Assembly (NCBI RefSeq): GCF_019795295.1
Contig: NZ_JAIMCG010000023.1
Span: 1-49,849 of the forward strand
Length of the DNA: 49,849 nt
Source of the DNA: Cupriavidus sp. AU9028
GTDB taxonomy: Bacteria; Pseudomonadota; Gammaproteobacteria; Burkholderiales; Burkholderiaceae
Direction: 5' to 3'
The translations under genes and the position numbers were made by a program. The notes under the pieces were generated by a model. It saw only the letters and a program-made list of their open reading frames with translations. It was not told the origin of the DNA and did not search any database. Below are positions 40,544 to 47,909 of the stretch, in pieces; positions within the stretch are counted from its first letter, which is position 1, and each line of letters begins with the position of its first letter.

Positions 40544-41542
40544 TCAGGCAGCCCGGCCGAAAGCCTCGGTCCCGACGCCGAGTGCGGCGAAGCGCCTGGC
40601 GAGGGCTTGTGCAATGTCGCCGTGCGCAAGCTGCGCGTCGTCGACGATATTGCCCATGCGCAGGAACTCGTGGACCATGCCCGCGTATTCCAGTACGGAC
40701 ACCTCGACGCCGGCGTCGGCAAGCCGCGTTGCATACGCCAACCCTTCGTCGTACAGCGGATCGCATTCGGCCAGCACGACCAGCGCGGGCGCCACGCCGC
40801 GATGGTCGGGCGCCAGCAGCGGCGCGAAGCGCCAGTCGGTGCGGTCCGCTTCATTGCGCAGCGTCTGCGCGTAGAACCATTCGATCGTCACGGTATCGAG
40901 CAGGTAGCCCTCGCCATAGCGCCGGTGCGAATCCGTGTCGGTGCGCCCGCTCAGGCCGGCGTAGCAGAGGATTTGCAGGCATGGCTGAGGCAGGGCCGGA
41001 TCGTCGCGCGCGGCGAGCGCCAGCATGGCGCTGAGCGTGCCGCCCGCACTGTCGCCGCCGACGGCGATGCGGTTCGGGTCCAGTCCCAGCGCGTGGGCAT
41101 GTGCGCCCAGCCAGGCGAGGGCATCGACGGCGTCGTTGGCGGCGGTGGGAAACCGGTGTTCGGGCGCAAGCCGGTAGGCCACTGACAGCACCGCACAGGG
41201 CGTACGCGACGCCAGCGCGCTGCACAGGGCGGCATGCGAGTCAAGGCTGCCCACGGTGAAGCCGCCGCTATGAAAGTGCAGCAGCACCGGCAACAGCCCG
41301 CCAGCGCCGCGCGGTTCGGGCGCGTAGAGCCTGGCATCGATGCGCGCACCATCGCGCGTGGGAATCAGCAGCGCTTCGACACGCGGCAGCGGTACCGGCG
41401 GCAGGTCCAGCGCGGCCGACGCCTGATCGAATTCGCGCCGCGCCTGCTCCGGCGTGAGCTGATGGATGAGGGGGCGCTTGCCGGTCGCGGTGGCAATCTC
41501 CACCATGTCGAGCAGCGCTTCGAGGTCGGGGTGCAGGGGCAT
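40544..41542 (-). CDS. Alpha/beta hydrolase of the hormone-sensitive lipase type
   Basis: A 332-aa esterase-like protein. The oxyanion block is HFHSGGFTVG, where classical members read HGGG, the nucleophile elbow is GGDSAGG, and the acid/base pair is in ECDPLYDEG and GMVHEF, so the Ser-Asp-His triad is complete. There is no signal peptide, so it is cytoplasmic. It lies 24 bp after the ABC exporter gene in the same operon. It could hydrolyse the siderophore after uptake to free iron or proofread an intermediate; neither is shown by sequence. Confidence 0.88.
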   Translation of the reverse strand: MPLHPDLEALLDMVEIATATGKRPLIHQLTPEQARREFDQASAALDLPPVPLPRVEALLIPTRDGARIDARLYAPEPRGAGGLLPVLLHFHSGGFTVGSLDSHAALCSALASRTPCAVLSVAYRLAPEHRFPTAANDAVDALAWLGAHAHALGLDPNRIAVGGDSAGGTLSAMLALAARDDPALPQPCLQILCYAGLSGRTDTDSHRRYGEGYLLDTVTIEWFYAQTLRNEADRTDWRFAPLLAPDHRGVAPALVVLAECDPLYDEGLAYATRLADAGVEVSVLEYAGMVHEFLRMGNIVDDAQLAHGDIAQALARRFAALGVGTEAFGRAA

Positions 41543-41566
41543 GGGCGCAGTCGGGCAGTGGAGGGT

Positions 41567-43246
41567 TCAGGCGGCGGAGGCCTGTGGGGAAATCTCGGTG
41601 GACTCATCGCGCAGCGGCAGAGGCGCGGAGGATTTTCGAACGAGCTCGGCAGGCCCGCTCACGATCTGCCCGTTCTCGATCTTGACGATGCGGTCTGCCA
41701 GCGCGAAGTAGCGGTCGTCGTGCGAGATCACCAGCACCGACTTGCCTTGCGCGCGCAGCTCGGGCAGCACCTCGCGATAGAAGATGTCCTTGAACAGCGG
41801 GTCCTGGTCGGCGGCCCACTCGTCGAGGATCAGCACCGGCCGGCGTTCGAGGCACGCGACGATCAGCGCCAGCCGCTTTCGTTGGCCTTGCGACAGCGCC
41901 TGGGTGGAGAAGCGGCCGTCGCGCACGCTGACCTTGTGGTCGAGCTGGAAGCGTTCGATCAATCGATTGGCCAGTGCTTCGTCGCGTGCATCATGCGCAA
42001 GCAGCGTATCGAACAGGTGGAAGTCGGAGAACACGGCGGAGAACAGCGCGCGGTAGTCGGCAAGATGGGCAGGATCGGCTGGCTCGCCGTTGTGCAAAAG
42101 GTTTCCATCCAGCGGCGGATACAGGCCGGCAAGCAGCTTGGCCAGCGTGGTCTTGCCGCTGCCATTGCCCCCAACCAGGAAGACGATTTCGCCGGCGCGC
42201 AGCTCCAGGTCCAGCGGGCCGAGCGCGAAGAAGCTGTTCTCCGCTTCGTGGAAGTAGCGATGGCTGGCGCCATGCAGCGCAACGGAGCGGAACGGCACGG
42301 CGGGCAACGGACGCGGCGGGGCGTCGGGTTCGGCATCGGCGCCCAGCGCCACGATGCGCGCGTAGGCAAGCCGGCCCATGCTCAGCGCCGGCAGCGCATT
42401 GAGCAGCGACTCCAATGGCGACATGATGTACAGGAACATGATGGTGAAGCCCGTCATTACGGCCGGATCCAGCGGCGTGGCGCGCGGGGCGAACAGCACG
42501 CCGCCGATCACCGCGAAGAACAGGAAGCTGCCGAAGCCCAGTGCGATGAAGAAGATGGACAGCCCGCGCGTGCGCGCGCTGCGGACCGCTTCGAGCGAGA
42601 CGCCCAGCGTGTCGCGCAGGAAGCTGCGCTGCTTGTCGTGATGCAGCTTCAATTCGCGCGCACCCGATACCAGCGCCTTGAAGTGGCCGTGCAGCGCGTC
42701 CTGCGCGATGCCGGCCTGCTTCAGATGCACCAGCGCGCGCCGGTGGTTCAGGTGATAGAACCACGAGCCGATGCCGAGGATGGCGCAGGCGATGGCGAAC
42801 GTGGGCAGCGACAGCCAGGCGAGATAGCCGAGGCAACCGAGCACCACCATCGCGTTGGTCAGCACGACCGGAATGACGGACAGACCGTTGGCGACATGGG
42901 TGCTGTCGTCGGCCAGCGCCGCCTGAACCCGCGCATTGCCGGTCTGCTCGATATGCGGATAGGGCGCGCCGATGAAGCGCTCGCAGATCTGCGCGCGGAT
43001 GCGCGCCAGCGCGCTCTGGCTGACCTGCACGAACAGCGTGGAAGCGAGCGTGCGGCAGCCCAGCACGGCGAGGGCCAGCGCGGCGAACGGCAGCGCGAGC
43101 GTTGGCGCGTCCGCGCCCTGCGTGGCGAGCACGCGGTTGATCAGCGCCACCATGCCGACCGAACACAGGCCCGCGGCAAGGCTTGCCACGGCGGCCAAAG
43201 CAATGGTGAGCCGCAGCTTGCGCGGCAGGGAGGCGATAAGCGTCAT
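41567..43246 (-). CDS. Cyclic peptide/siderophore ABC exporter (PvdE-like)
   Basis: A 559-aa fused permease-ATPase. The N-terminal half has six hydrophobic segments (about 15-300), including LGIGSWFYHLNHRR and FGSFLFFAVIGGVLFAPR. The ATPase has Walker A GGNGSGKTT, the signature LSQGQRKRL and Walker B PVLILDEWAADQDP. The DEWAADQDP variant is typical of PvdE/SyrD exporters, which move the peptide siderophore precursor out of the cytoplasm. It is expressed from an iron-starvation promoter 58 bp upstream. Confidence 0.93.
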   Translation of the reverse strand: MTLIASLPRKLRLTIALAAVASLAAGLCSVGMVALINRVLATQGADAPTLALPFAALALAVLGCRTLASTLFVQVSQSALARIRAQICERFIGAPYPHIEQTGNARVQAALADDSTHVANGLSVIPVVLTNAMVVLGCLGYLAWLSLPTFAIACAILGIGSWFYHLNHRRALVHLKQAGIAQDALHGHFKALVSGARELKLHHDKQRSFLRDTLGVSLEAVRSARTRGLSIFFIALGFGSFLFFAVIGGVLFAPRATPLDPAVMTGFTIMFLYIMSPLESLLNALPALSMGRLAYARIVALGADAEPDAPPRPLPAVPFRSVALHGASHRYFHEAENSFFALGPLDLELRAGEIVFLVGGNGSGKTTLAKLLAGLYPPLDGNLLHNGEPADPAHLADYRALFSAVFSDFHLFDTLLAHDARDEALANRLIERFQLDHKVSVRDGRFSTQALSQGQRKRLALIVACLERRPVLILDEWAADQDPLFKDIFYREVLPELRAQGKSVLVISHDDRYFALADRIVKIENGQIVSGPAELVRKSSAPLPLRDESTEISPQASAA

Positions 43247-43302
43247 GCGGATGGGCGAGGGAGGTGTGGGTCGGCACTGCGCGAAGGGAGCACTGCCTGG
43301 AA

Positions 43303-43327
43303 GACGCGCGGCCCGGCGGGAAAGTTA
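43303..43327 (-). promoter_or_regulatory. Iron-starvation sigma promoter of ABC exporter (TAACT-N16-CGTC)
   Basis: On the minus strand TAACT (43327-43323) and CGTC (43306-43303) are 16 bp apart. The site differs from the PPTase and acyltransferase sites by one base in the -35 element. It is back to back with the reductase promoter 45 bp away. Confidence 0.6.
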
Positions 43328-43371
43328 GGGCAATGCCGTAGCGCTTGCGCATTCACGCGGCCGCCGTGGCG

Positions 43372-43396
43372 TAAGTTCTTCAGCAGCCGGTTCGTC
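43372..43396 (+). promoter_or_regulatory. Iron-starvation sigma promoter of FhuF-type reductase (TAAGT-N16-CGTC)
   Basis: TAAGT (43372-43376) and CGTC (43393-43396) are 16 bp apart. Transcription should start near 43404, which makes the ATG at 43404 effectively leaderless and favours the start at 43446, which has its own AGGAG site. Confidence 0.6.
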
Positions 43397-43445
43397 ATCC
43401 GTCATGGAAACCGTCGCCTGTGGCGGTGCGACCGTCAGGAGCCCA

Positions 43446-44258
43446 ATGATCCCTTTGCTGGCGCCGTTCTTCTCCGGCCCGCTGCGGCCGTACGGCGAGC
43501 GGGTGTCCCTCGCGAATGCGCCGTACTTGGCTGCTGTGTCGCCAGCCCTGGACATGCAGCAGTCAGGACTCGATCGACAGTGGGCAAGCGCCTGTCTGCA
43601 TCGGTTCGGGCAGGCACGCGCGTGCAGCGACGCGCCAGCCCTTGCTGCGGCCTGGTTTCGCGACTACACGCTGGCGTTGCTGCCGAGCGCACTGGTGGCG
43701 GCCGCCCGGCATCGGCACAGCTTGCCGTTCGACGCCGCGCAGCTGCGATGGCAGGGCGACGAAGACGGGCGACTGCTGCGGATCGTGCTGCCGCATGACG
43801 GGGCCGGAGCAGGGGAAGGGCTGCGTGCAGCGATGCGGCCGCGCCTGCCGGCGCTGCTGTCGCCGCTGCTGGGCATGCACTTGCCGATCGTGGCGGCGGC
43901 CTTGGCGGACGCGGCACGTGTCGCGCCGCGGCTGTTGTGGTGTACGGCAGGGGTGGCGGCGGATGGGGTGGCGCGGCATCTGGCGGCGCATCCGGCCCTG
44001 GGTGAAGCCGCGCGCGCCGAGATATGGGCCTGGATGCGCGAGCCGCGGTCGGCCGACGGCTTGCGCAATCCCTTTCATGGCGCCTTTCGGCCCGGTGCCG
44101 AACCGGGCGTGCCCGGCGTGGCGCCGGTGCGGCGCATCTGCTGCCTCAATTACCGCTTGCCGGCGGGCGGGCTGTGCGGCACGTGTCCGCGCAACCGGCT
44201 CAGTCCGGGCGTGCTACCCTACGGCGGCGCCAGTGGCGCCACAGCAGCCGTGCCGTGA
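43446..44258 (+). CDS. FhuF-type siderophore-iron reductase
   Basis: A 270-aa protein with the C-terminal [2Fe-2S] motif CC-x10-C-x2-C (Cys232, Cys233, Cys244, Cys247) in RICCLNYRLPAGGLCGTCP. FhuF proteins reduce hydroxamate-bound Fe3+ so that iron is released in the cytoplasm. Length matches the family. The start at 43446 has AGGAG 4 nt upstream and fits the mapped promoter; ATG 43404 would add 14 residues. Its end overlaps the convergent 64-aa membrane protein by 59 bp. Confidence 0.92.
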   Translation: MIPLLAPFFSGPLRPYGERVSLANAPYLAAVSPALDMQQSGLDRQWASACLHRFGQARACSDAPALAAAWFRDYTLALLPSALVAAARHRHSLPFDAAQLRWQGDEDGRLLRIVLPHDGAGAGEGLRAAMRPRLPALLSPLLGMHLPIVAAALADAARVAPRLLWCTAGVAADGVARHLAAHPALGEAARAEIWAWMREPRSADGLRNPFHGAFRPGAEPGVPGVAPVRRICCLNYRLPAGGLCGTCPRNRLSPGVLPYGGASGATAAVP

Positions 44259-44394
44259 CGGCGACCGGAATGCCGAGCCCGAGCCAGCACAGCGCGTCCC
44301 ACGCGCCGTCGCCGAAGATGCCAGCGGCGAGTCCACCGAGCGAGAGCAGCGCGAGCAGGATCGGCATCGGCCACGTATCTTCCATTCGCGTCAT
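44200..44394 (-). CDS. Small membrane protein coupled to PepSY gene
   Basis: A 64-aa protein with two likely membrane segments (MPILLALLSLGGLAAGIF and DALCWLGLGIPVAVTARLL) and a strongly basic end (WRHWRRRRVARPD). Its ATG overlaps the stop of the PepSY gene (ATGA), and it shares its frame with codon usage like its neighbours. The last 59 bp are antisense to the fhuF-like gene end. I do not recognise a family, but the coupling implies that it works with the PepSY protein. Confidence 0.72.
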   Translation of the reverse strand: MTRMEDTWPMPILLALLSLGGLAAGIFGDGAWDALCWLGLGIPVAVTARLLWRHWRRRRVARPD

Positions 44395-45551
44395 GCCTGG
44401 TCTCCCGACAAGTGCGGCGGGACCGGCGTACGCGCCGCCTCGCCCGCGCGCCGCGGCCGCTTCAGCCAGAAGATGAAGCCGGTGACGGTGGCGCCGGTGG
44501 TGATCAGCGTCAGCAGCGCCCACAGGATCTGCAGCGGACGGCCGGCGTAGTCGCCGAAGTGGAAGGGCGCCGACAGCAGCAGCACCTGCAGATACCAGGG
44601 CATGCCGCGCACCGCCGCAACGGAACCGTCGCCAGCGTCGACGAAGACGATGGCGTAGACGCGCTTTTGCAGCTCGGTATGGCCGCGCAGCACCACGCCA
44701 TAGTGTCGGCCCGTGGAGAACTCGGTATTCGGATAGAACACAAAGGCCGGATCCTTGCCGGGCACGGCCTGTTGCGCGGCGTCCAGCGCGCGATCCACCG
44801 GCACCAGCGCGGGCGGCGTCTGTCCGGGCAGGGTCGCGACAAGGTGCTGCAGTTCGGTCTTCTGCCACAGGCCGATGATCAGCGGCGAGAACGACAGGAA
44901 GGTGCCGGTCAGCCCCACCACCAGCGCCCATACCAGCACGACGATGCCGAACAGGTTGTGCAGGTCCGCCTGTACCACGCGCACCGGCTTGCCGAAGCGC
45001 AGCAGGCCGAAGGCGAGCTTGCGCATGAAGGGTCCGTACAGCACCAGGCCGCTGATCAGGCTCAGGGTCAGCAGCACGCCGATGAAGCCGATGAAGTACT
45101 GCCCGGGCATGCCGAGGAACAGGTTCAGATGCAGCTTGAGGATGAAGCCGCTGAAGGTCTCGCCGGGTGGCAGCGGCTTGCGCGGCAATCCGGTGGCGGC
45201 GTCGAAATGGGTGGTGGTGCCATTGCGCAGTTTCGGTTCGCCGGCCGGCCCGACGCGCACGCCGACCGCATCCTCGTCATCGTCGGCGAAGGAAATCGAC
45301 TTCGGCAGCTGGCCCGGGTGCGCGGCCCTGGTGGTGTCCACCAGCGATTGCAGCGCCGGGCGTTGCGCCGGCACGGGCACGGCACGCTCGGCGGCGACCG
45401 TGCCGTGGTGTTCCTGGCCGAGCAGCGCGTCGATGTCGTGGTGGAAGATCAGCAGCAGGCCGGTGACGCACAGCACCAGCAGGTTCAGCGTGCACAGCAG
45501 GCTGGTCCAGCGGTGGATGGCGTACCAGAAGCGAAGCGTGGGGGCTTTCAT
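44391..45551 (-). CDS. PepSY-associated transmembrane protein (iron reductase-type)
   Basis: A 386-aa inner-membrane protein with four main hydrophobic segments: CTLNLLVLCVTGLLLIF near residue 20, FIGFIGVLLTLSLISGLVLY, NLFGIVVLVWALVVGLTGTF and the C-terminal TGATVTGFIFWL. FHHDIDALLG and ADLHNLFG supply conserved His residues. PepSY_TM proteins beside TonB receptors include FoxB- and PiuB-like proteins that help reduce siderophore iron in the periplasm or membrane. It follows the TonB receptor gene, 65 bp downstream across a strong hairpin. Confidence 0.9.
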   Translation of the reverse strand: MKAPTLRFWYAIHRWTSLLCTLNLLVLCVTGLLLIFHHDIDALLGQEHHGTVAAERAVPVPAQRPALQSLVDTTRAAHPGQLPKSISFADDDEDAVGVRVGPAGEPKLRNGTTTHFDAATGLPRKPLPPGETFSGFILKLHLNLFLGMPGQYFIGFIGVLLTLSLISGLVLYGPFMRKLAFGLLRFGKPVRVVQADLHNLFGIVVLVWALVVGLTGTFLSFSPLIIGLWQKTELQHLVATLPGQTPPALVPVDRALDAAQQAVPGKDPAFVFYPNTEFSTGRHYGVVLRGHTELQKRVYAIVFVDAGDGSVAAVRGMPWYLQVLLLSAPFHFGDYAGRPLQILWALLTLITTGATVTGFIFWLKRPRRAGEAARTPVPPHLSGDQA

Positions 45552-45570
45552 GTGGTCTCCTGCAAGGGCG

Positions 45571-45612
45571 GGCGGCCCCGTGTCCGCGCTTGGGCGCGGG
45601 CACGGGGCCGCC
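45571..45612 (-). terminator. Long GC hairpin between TonB receptor and PepSY genes
   Basis: GGCGGCCCCGTG pairs perfectly with CACGGGGCCGCC, and inside it CCGCGC-ttgg-GCGCGG extends the helix, giving an 18-bp stem with one mismatched position. It sits 5 bp after the receptor stop and 20 bp before the PepSY start, with no T-tract. It may attenuate or stabilise the upstream mRNA rather than fully terminate. Confidence 0.6.
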
Positions 45613-45616
45613 ACGC

Positions 45617-47830
45617 TCACCAGCGGTAGGTCAGCGTGCCGATGACCGTACGGCTGCGGCCGTAGTAGCAGTTGGTCGCGCTGTCGCACGCTGCCACATA
45701 CTCCTTGTCGAAGAGGTTGTTGACGTTCAGGCGCAACGTGTAGTTCTTCGCGAAGCTGTAGCTCGCCGCGAGATCGAACAGCGTGAACGACGGCACTTCC
45801 ACGGTGTTGGTCTGATCGTAGGTCTTGCCGACATAGCGCACGCCGCCGCCGAACCAGACGCCTTGCAGCACGCCGCTGGACAGGCGGTAGTCGGCCCACA
45901 GCGAAGCCATGTGCTTCGGCACGAACTGCGGCGTCTTGCCCGCGTTGGGCGCGCCCGGGCCGGCTTCGGTCACCTCGGCGTCGGTGTAGGTGTACGACGC
46001 CAGCACGTTGAAGTTGGACGTCACCGACCAGGTGCCTTCCAGTTCCACGCCGCGCGAGCGCACTTCGCCGACCTGCGAGAACTGGCCCGGCACTGGCGAC
46101 GTGGTCAGCACGTTCTGCTGCGTCAGGTTGAACAGCGACAGCTGGGCGAAGCTGCGGCTGCCCGCCGGCTGCCATTTGACACCGGTCTCGTACTGCCGGC
46201 CGGTGGTCGGCTTCGGCATGCCGCCGCCATAGAGCGCGATGGCGTTGGTCGGCTCGAACGACGTCGAGTAGCTGACGTAGGGCGACAGTCCGTACGGACC
46301 TTGCCACAGCAGGCCGGCGCGGCCGGTGAAGCGGCCATCGTCGGTATCGGTGCGCGTCACCGCGCCGCTGGTCAGGTTGCGCGTGTCGGCGCTGACCTTG
46401 GCCTTGTCGTAGCGGCCGGCGAGCTGCAGCACGACGCGGTCGGCGATCTTCACCATATCCTGCAGATACACGCCGACCTGCTGCCGCGAGGTGTGCGTAT
46501 CGGTCTGGAAGTTGGGCGCGACGAAGTTGCCGTAGACCGGATTGAACACGTCCAGCGTCGGCTGGGCCGCGACGGTGGTCTGGCCGAACAGGCGGTCGAA
46601 GGACGTGCGCTGGTAGTCGAAGCCGACCAGCAGGGTGTGGTCGAACATGCCGTGCGACAGCTTGATCTGCGCCTGGTTGTCGACGGTGAAGACATCGTAG
46701 GACTCGTTGGCGATCAGGCCGATGCGGCGCAGCCGGTACGGTCCGGTGGTGTAGCTGGTCAGGCCACCGGAGCCGCCGATGTCCTTGTAGTCGACGTGCA
46801 AATGCGCATAGCGCAGGTTCTGCCGCAGCGTCACGGTGTCGTTGAGCCGGTGCGAGAACTCGTAGCCGGTCATGTACTGCTCGCGGTCGAACTGGTCGAA
46901 GTTCGGCTCGCCGGTGAACAGGCTCACCGGAATCTTGCGGCCGTTGCCCAGCGGAGAGATGGTGCCGACCGCCGGCAGGAAGTTGGCGCTGTTGCCGGAG
47001 CGGTCGCGGTACGCCTGCGCGTAGAAGGTGAAGCTGGTCGCGTCGGTGGGCCGCCAGGTGATCTGCGGCGCCAGGAACAGGCGGTCATCGTCGACATGGT
47101 CCGTCTGCGTGCCGCTGTCACGGCCCAGTGCCGTCAGGCGGTACAGCACCTTGCCATCCTTGTCGAGCGCGCCGGTGAAGTCGCCCGAGATCTCCTTGCG
47201 GTCGAAGTTGCCGACGCTGACGTTGATCTCGTTCTCGGTGTAGCGCTGCGGGCGTTTGCTGACCTGATTGATCATGCCGCCCGGCGAGCTCTGGCCGTAC
47301 AGCACGGAAGCGGGGCCGCGCACGATGTCGATGCGTTGCAGGCTGTAGGGATCGACCTCCCAGCCGCCGTAGCCCCCGGAGTGGGGCAGCTTCAGGCCGT
47401 CCAGGTACTGGCCCATCTGCGACGCCAGGAAGCCGCGGATCTGGTAGTTGCCGCGGCGCGAGTCGACGATCGGCTCGGTGCGGACACCGGCGCTGTAGCG
47501 CAGCGCTTCCTCCACGCGCTGGGCCCCCTGCGCGCGGATCTGGTCCGAGGTGACCACGCTGATCGACTGCGGCGTCTCCGCGATCGGGGTATCGCTCTTG
47601 GTAGCCGACGTCGCGTTCCTCGCGCCATAGGTCGGTGCGTCCATGCTGTCCGCCCGCACGCTGACTGCGGGCAACTGGGCTTCGTTCGCCGCCGTCGAGC
47701 CCGCCGGCGCGGCGCTGCCGGTTTGCGCGTAAGCCGCCTGCATCGATGCGGCCAGCGCCAGCGCCGTCAGCGCGAAAGGATGACGGCTCCCCTGGACCCG
47801 GACGGATCCTCCCCTTGTACCCCGTTTCAT
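45617..47830 (-). CDS. TonB-dependent ferri-siderophore receptor (FhuA/FpvA class)
   Basis: A 737-aa outer-membrane receptor. A signal peptide (to about AAYA-Q at residue 35) is followed by a plug domain with ETPQSISVVTSDQIRAQGA and RVEEALRYSAGVR, GFLASQMGQYLDGLKLP and RGPASVLYGQSSPGGMINQVSKRP. The 22-strand barrel ends NLFDKEYVA and TLTYRW, with the terminal Trp needed for assembly. There is no N-terminal signalling extension, in line with a Fur-only rather than a FecIR-type control. It brings the ferri-siderophore into the periplasm. AAGGAGAAGT precedes the ATG. Confidence 0.95.
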   Translation of the reverse strand: MKRGTRGGSVRVQGSRHPFALTALALAASMQAAYAQTGSAAPAGSTAANEAQLPAVSVRADSMDAPTYGARNATSATKSDTPIAETPQSISVVTSDQIRAQGAQRVEEALRYSAGVRTEPIVDSRRGNYQIRGFLASQMGQYLDGLKLPHSGGYGGWEVDPYSLQRIDIVRGPASVLYGQSSPGGMINQVSKRPQRYTENEINVSVGNFDRKEISGDFTGALDKDGKVLYRLTALGRDSGTQTDHVDDDRLFLAPQITWRPTDATSFTFYAQAYRDRSGNSANFLPAVGTISPLGNGRKIPVSLFTGEPNFDQFDREQYMTGYEFSHRLNDTVTLRQNLRYAHLHVDYKDIGGSGGLTSYTTGPYRLRRIGLIANESYDVFTVDNQAQIKLSHGMFDHTLLVGFDYQRTSFDRLFGQTTVAAQPTLDVFNPVYGNFVAPNFQTDTHTSRQQVGVYLQDMVKIADRVVLQLAGRYDKAKVSADTRNLTSGAVTRTDTDDGRFTGRAGLLWQGPYGLSPYVSYSTSFEPTNAIALYGGGMPKPTTGRQYETGVKWQPAGSRSFAQLSLFNLTQQNVLTTSPVPGQFSQVGEVRSRGVELEGTWSVTSNFNVLASYTYTDAEVTEAGPGAPNAGKTPQFVPKHMASLWADYRLSSGVLQGVWFGGGVRYVGKTYDQTNTVEVPSFTLFDLAASYSFAKNYTLRLNVNNLFDKEYVAACDSATNCYYGRSRTVIGTLTYRW

Positions 47831-47871
47831 ACTTCTCCTTGTGTTCGTCTTTTTGTGATGGCTGCAGCATT

Positions 47872-47890
47872 CTAAATAACAATCATTCCT
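47872..47890 (-). promoter_or_regulatory. Fur-like box of the TonB receptor gene
   Basis: On the minus strand AGGAATGATTGTTATTTAG matches the Fur consensus at 10 of 19 positions, with AATGAT and TATT halves. It lies 42 bp before the receptor start in an AT-rich stretch. No TAANT-N16-CGTC site is present there. Confidence 0.5.
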
Positions 47891-47909
47891 ATTCGCATTA
47901 AATAAATTG

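Noticed and set aside
41234-43798. 854-aa rightward open frame across the esterase and exporter genes
   Set aside because: Antisense shadow rich in Gln/Arg/Glu with no domain; the minus strand encodes an intact esterase and ABC exporter.
45590-47875. 761-aa rightward open frame opposite the TonB receptor
   Set aside because: Long antisense frame caused by GC codon bias; the receptor on the other strand is complete from signal peptide to C-terminal Trp.
47831-47909. Iron-starvation sigma promoter for the TonB receptor
   Set aside because: No TAANT-N16-CGTC arrangement on the coding strand; the AT-rich TAAAT copies are on the other strand without a spaced CGT.
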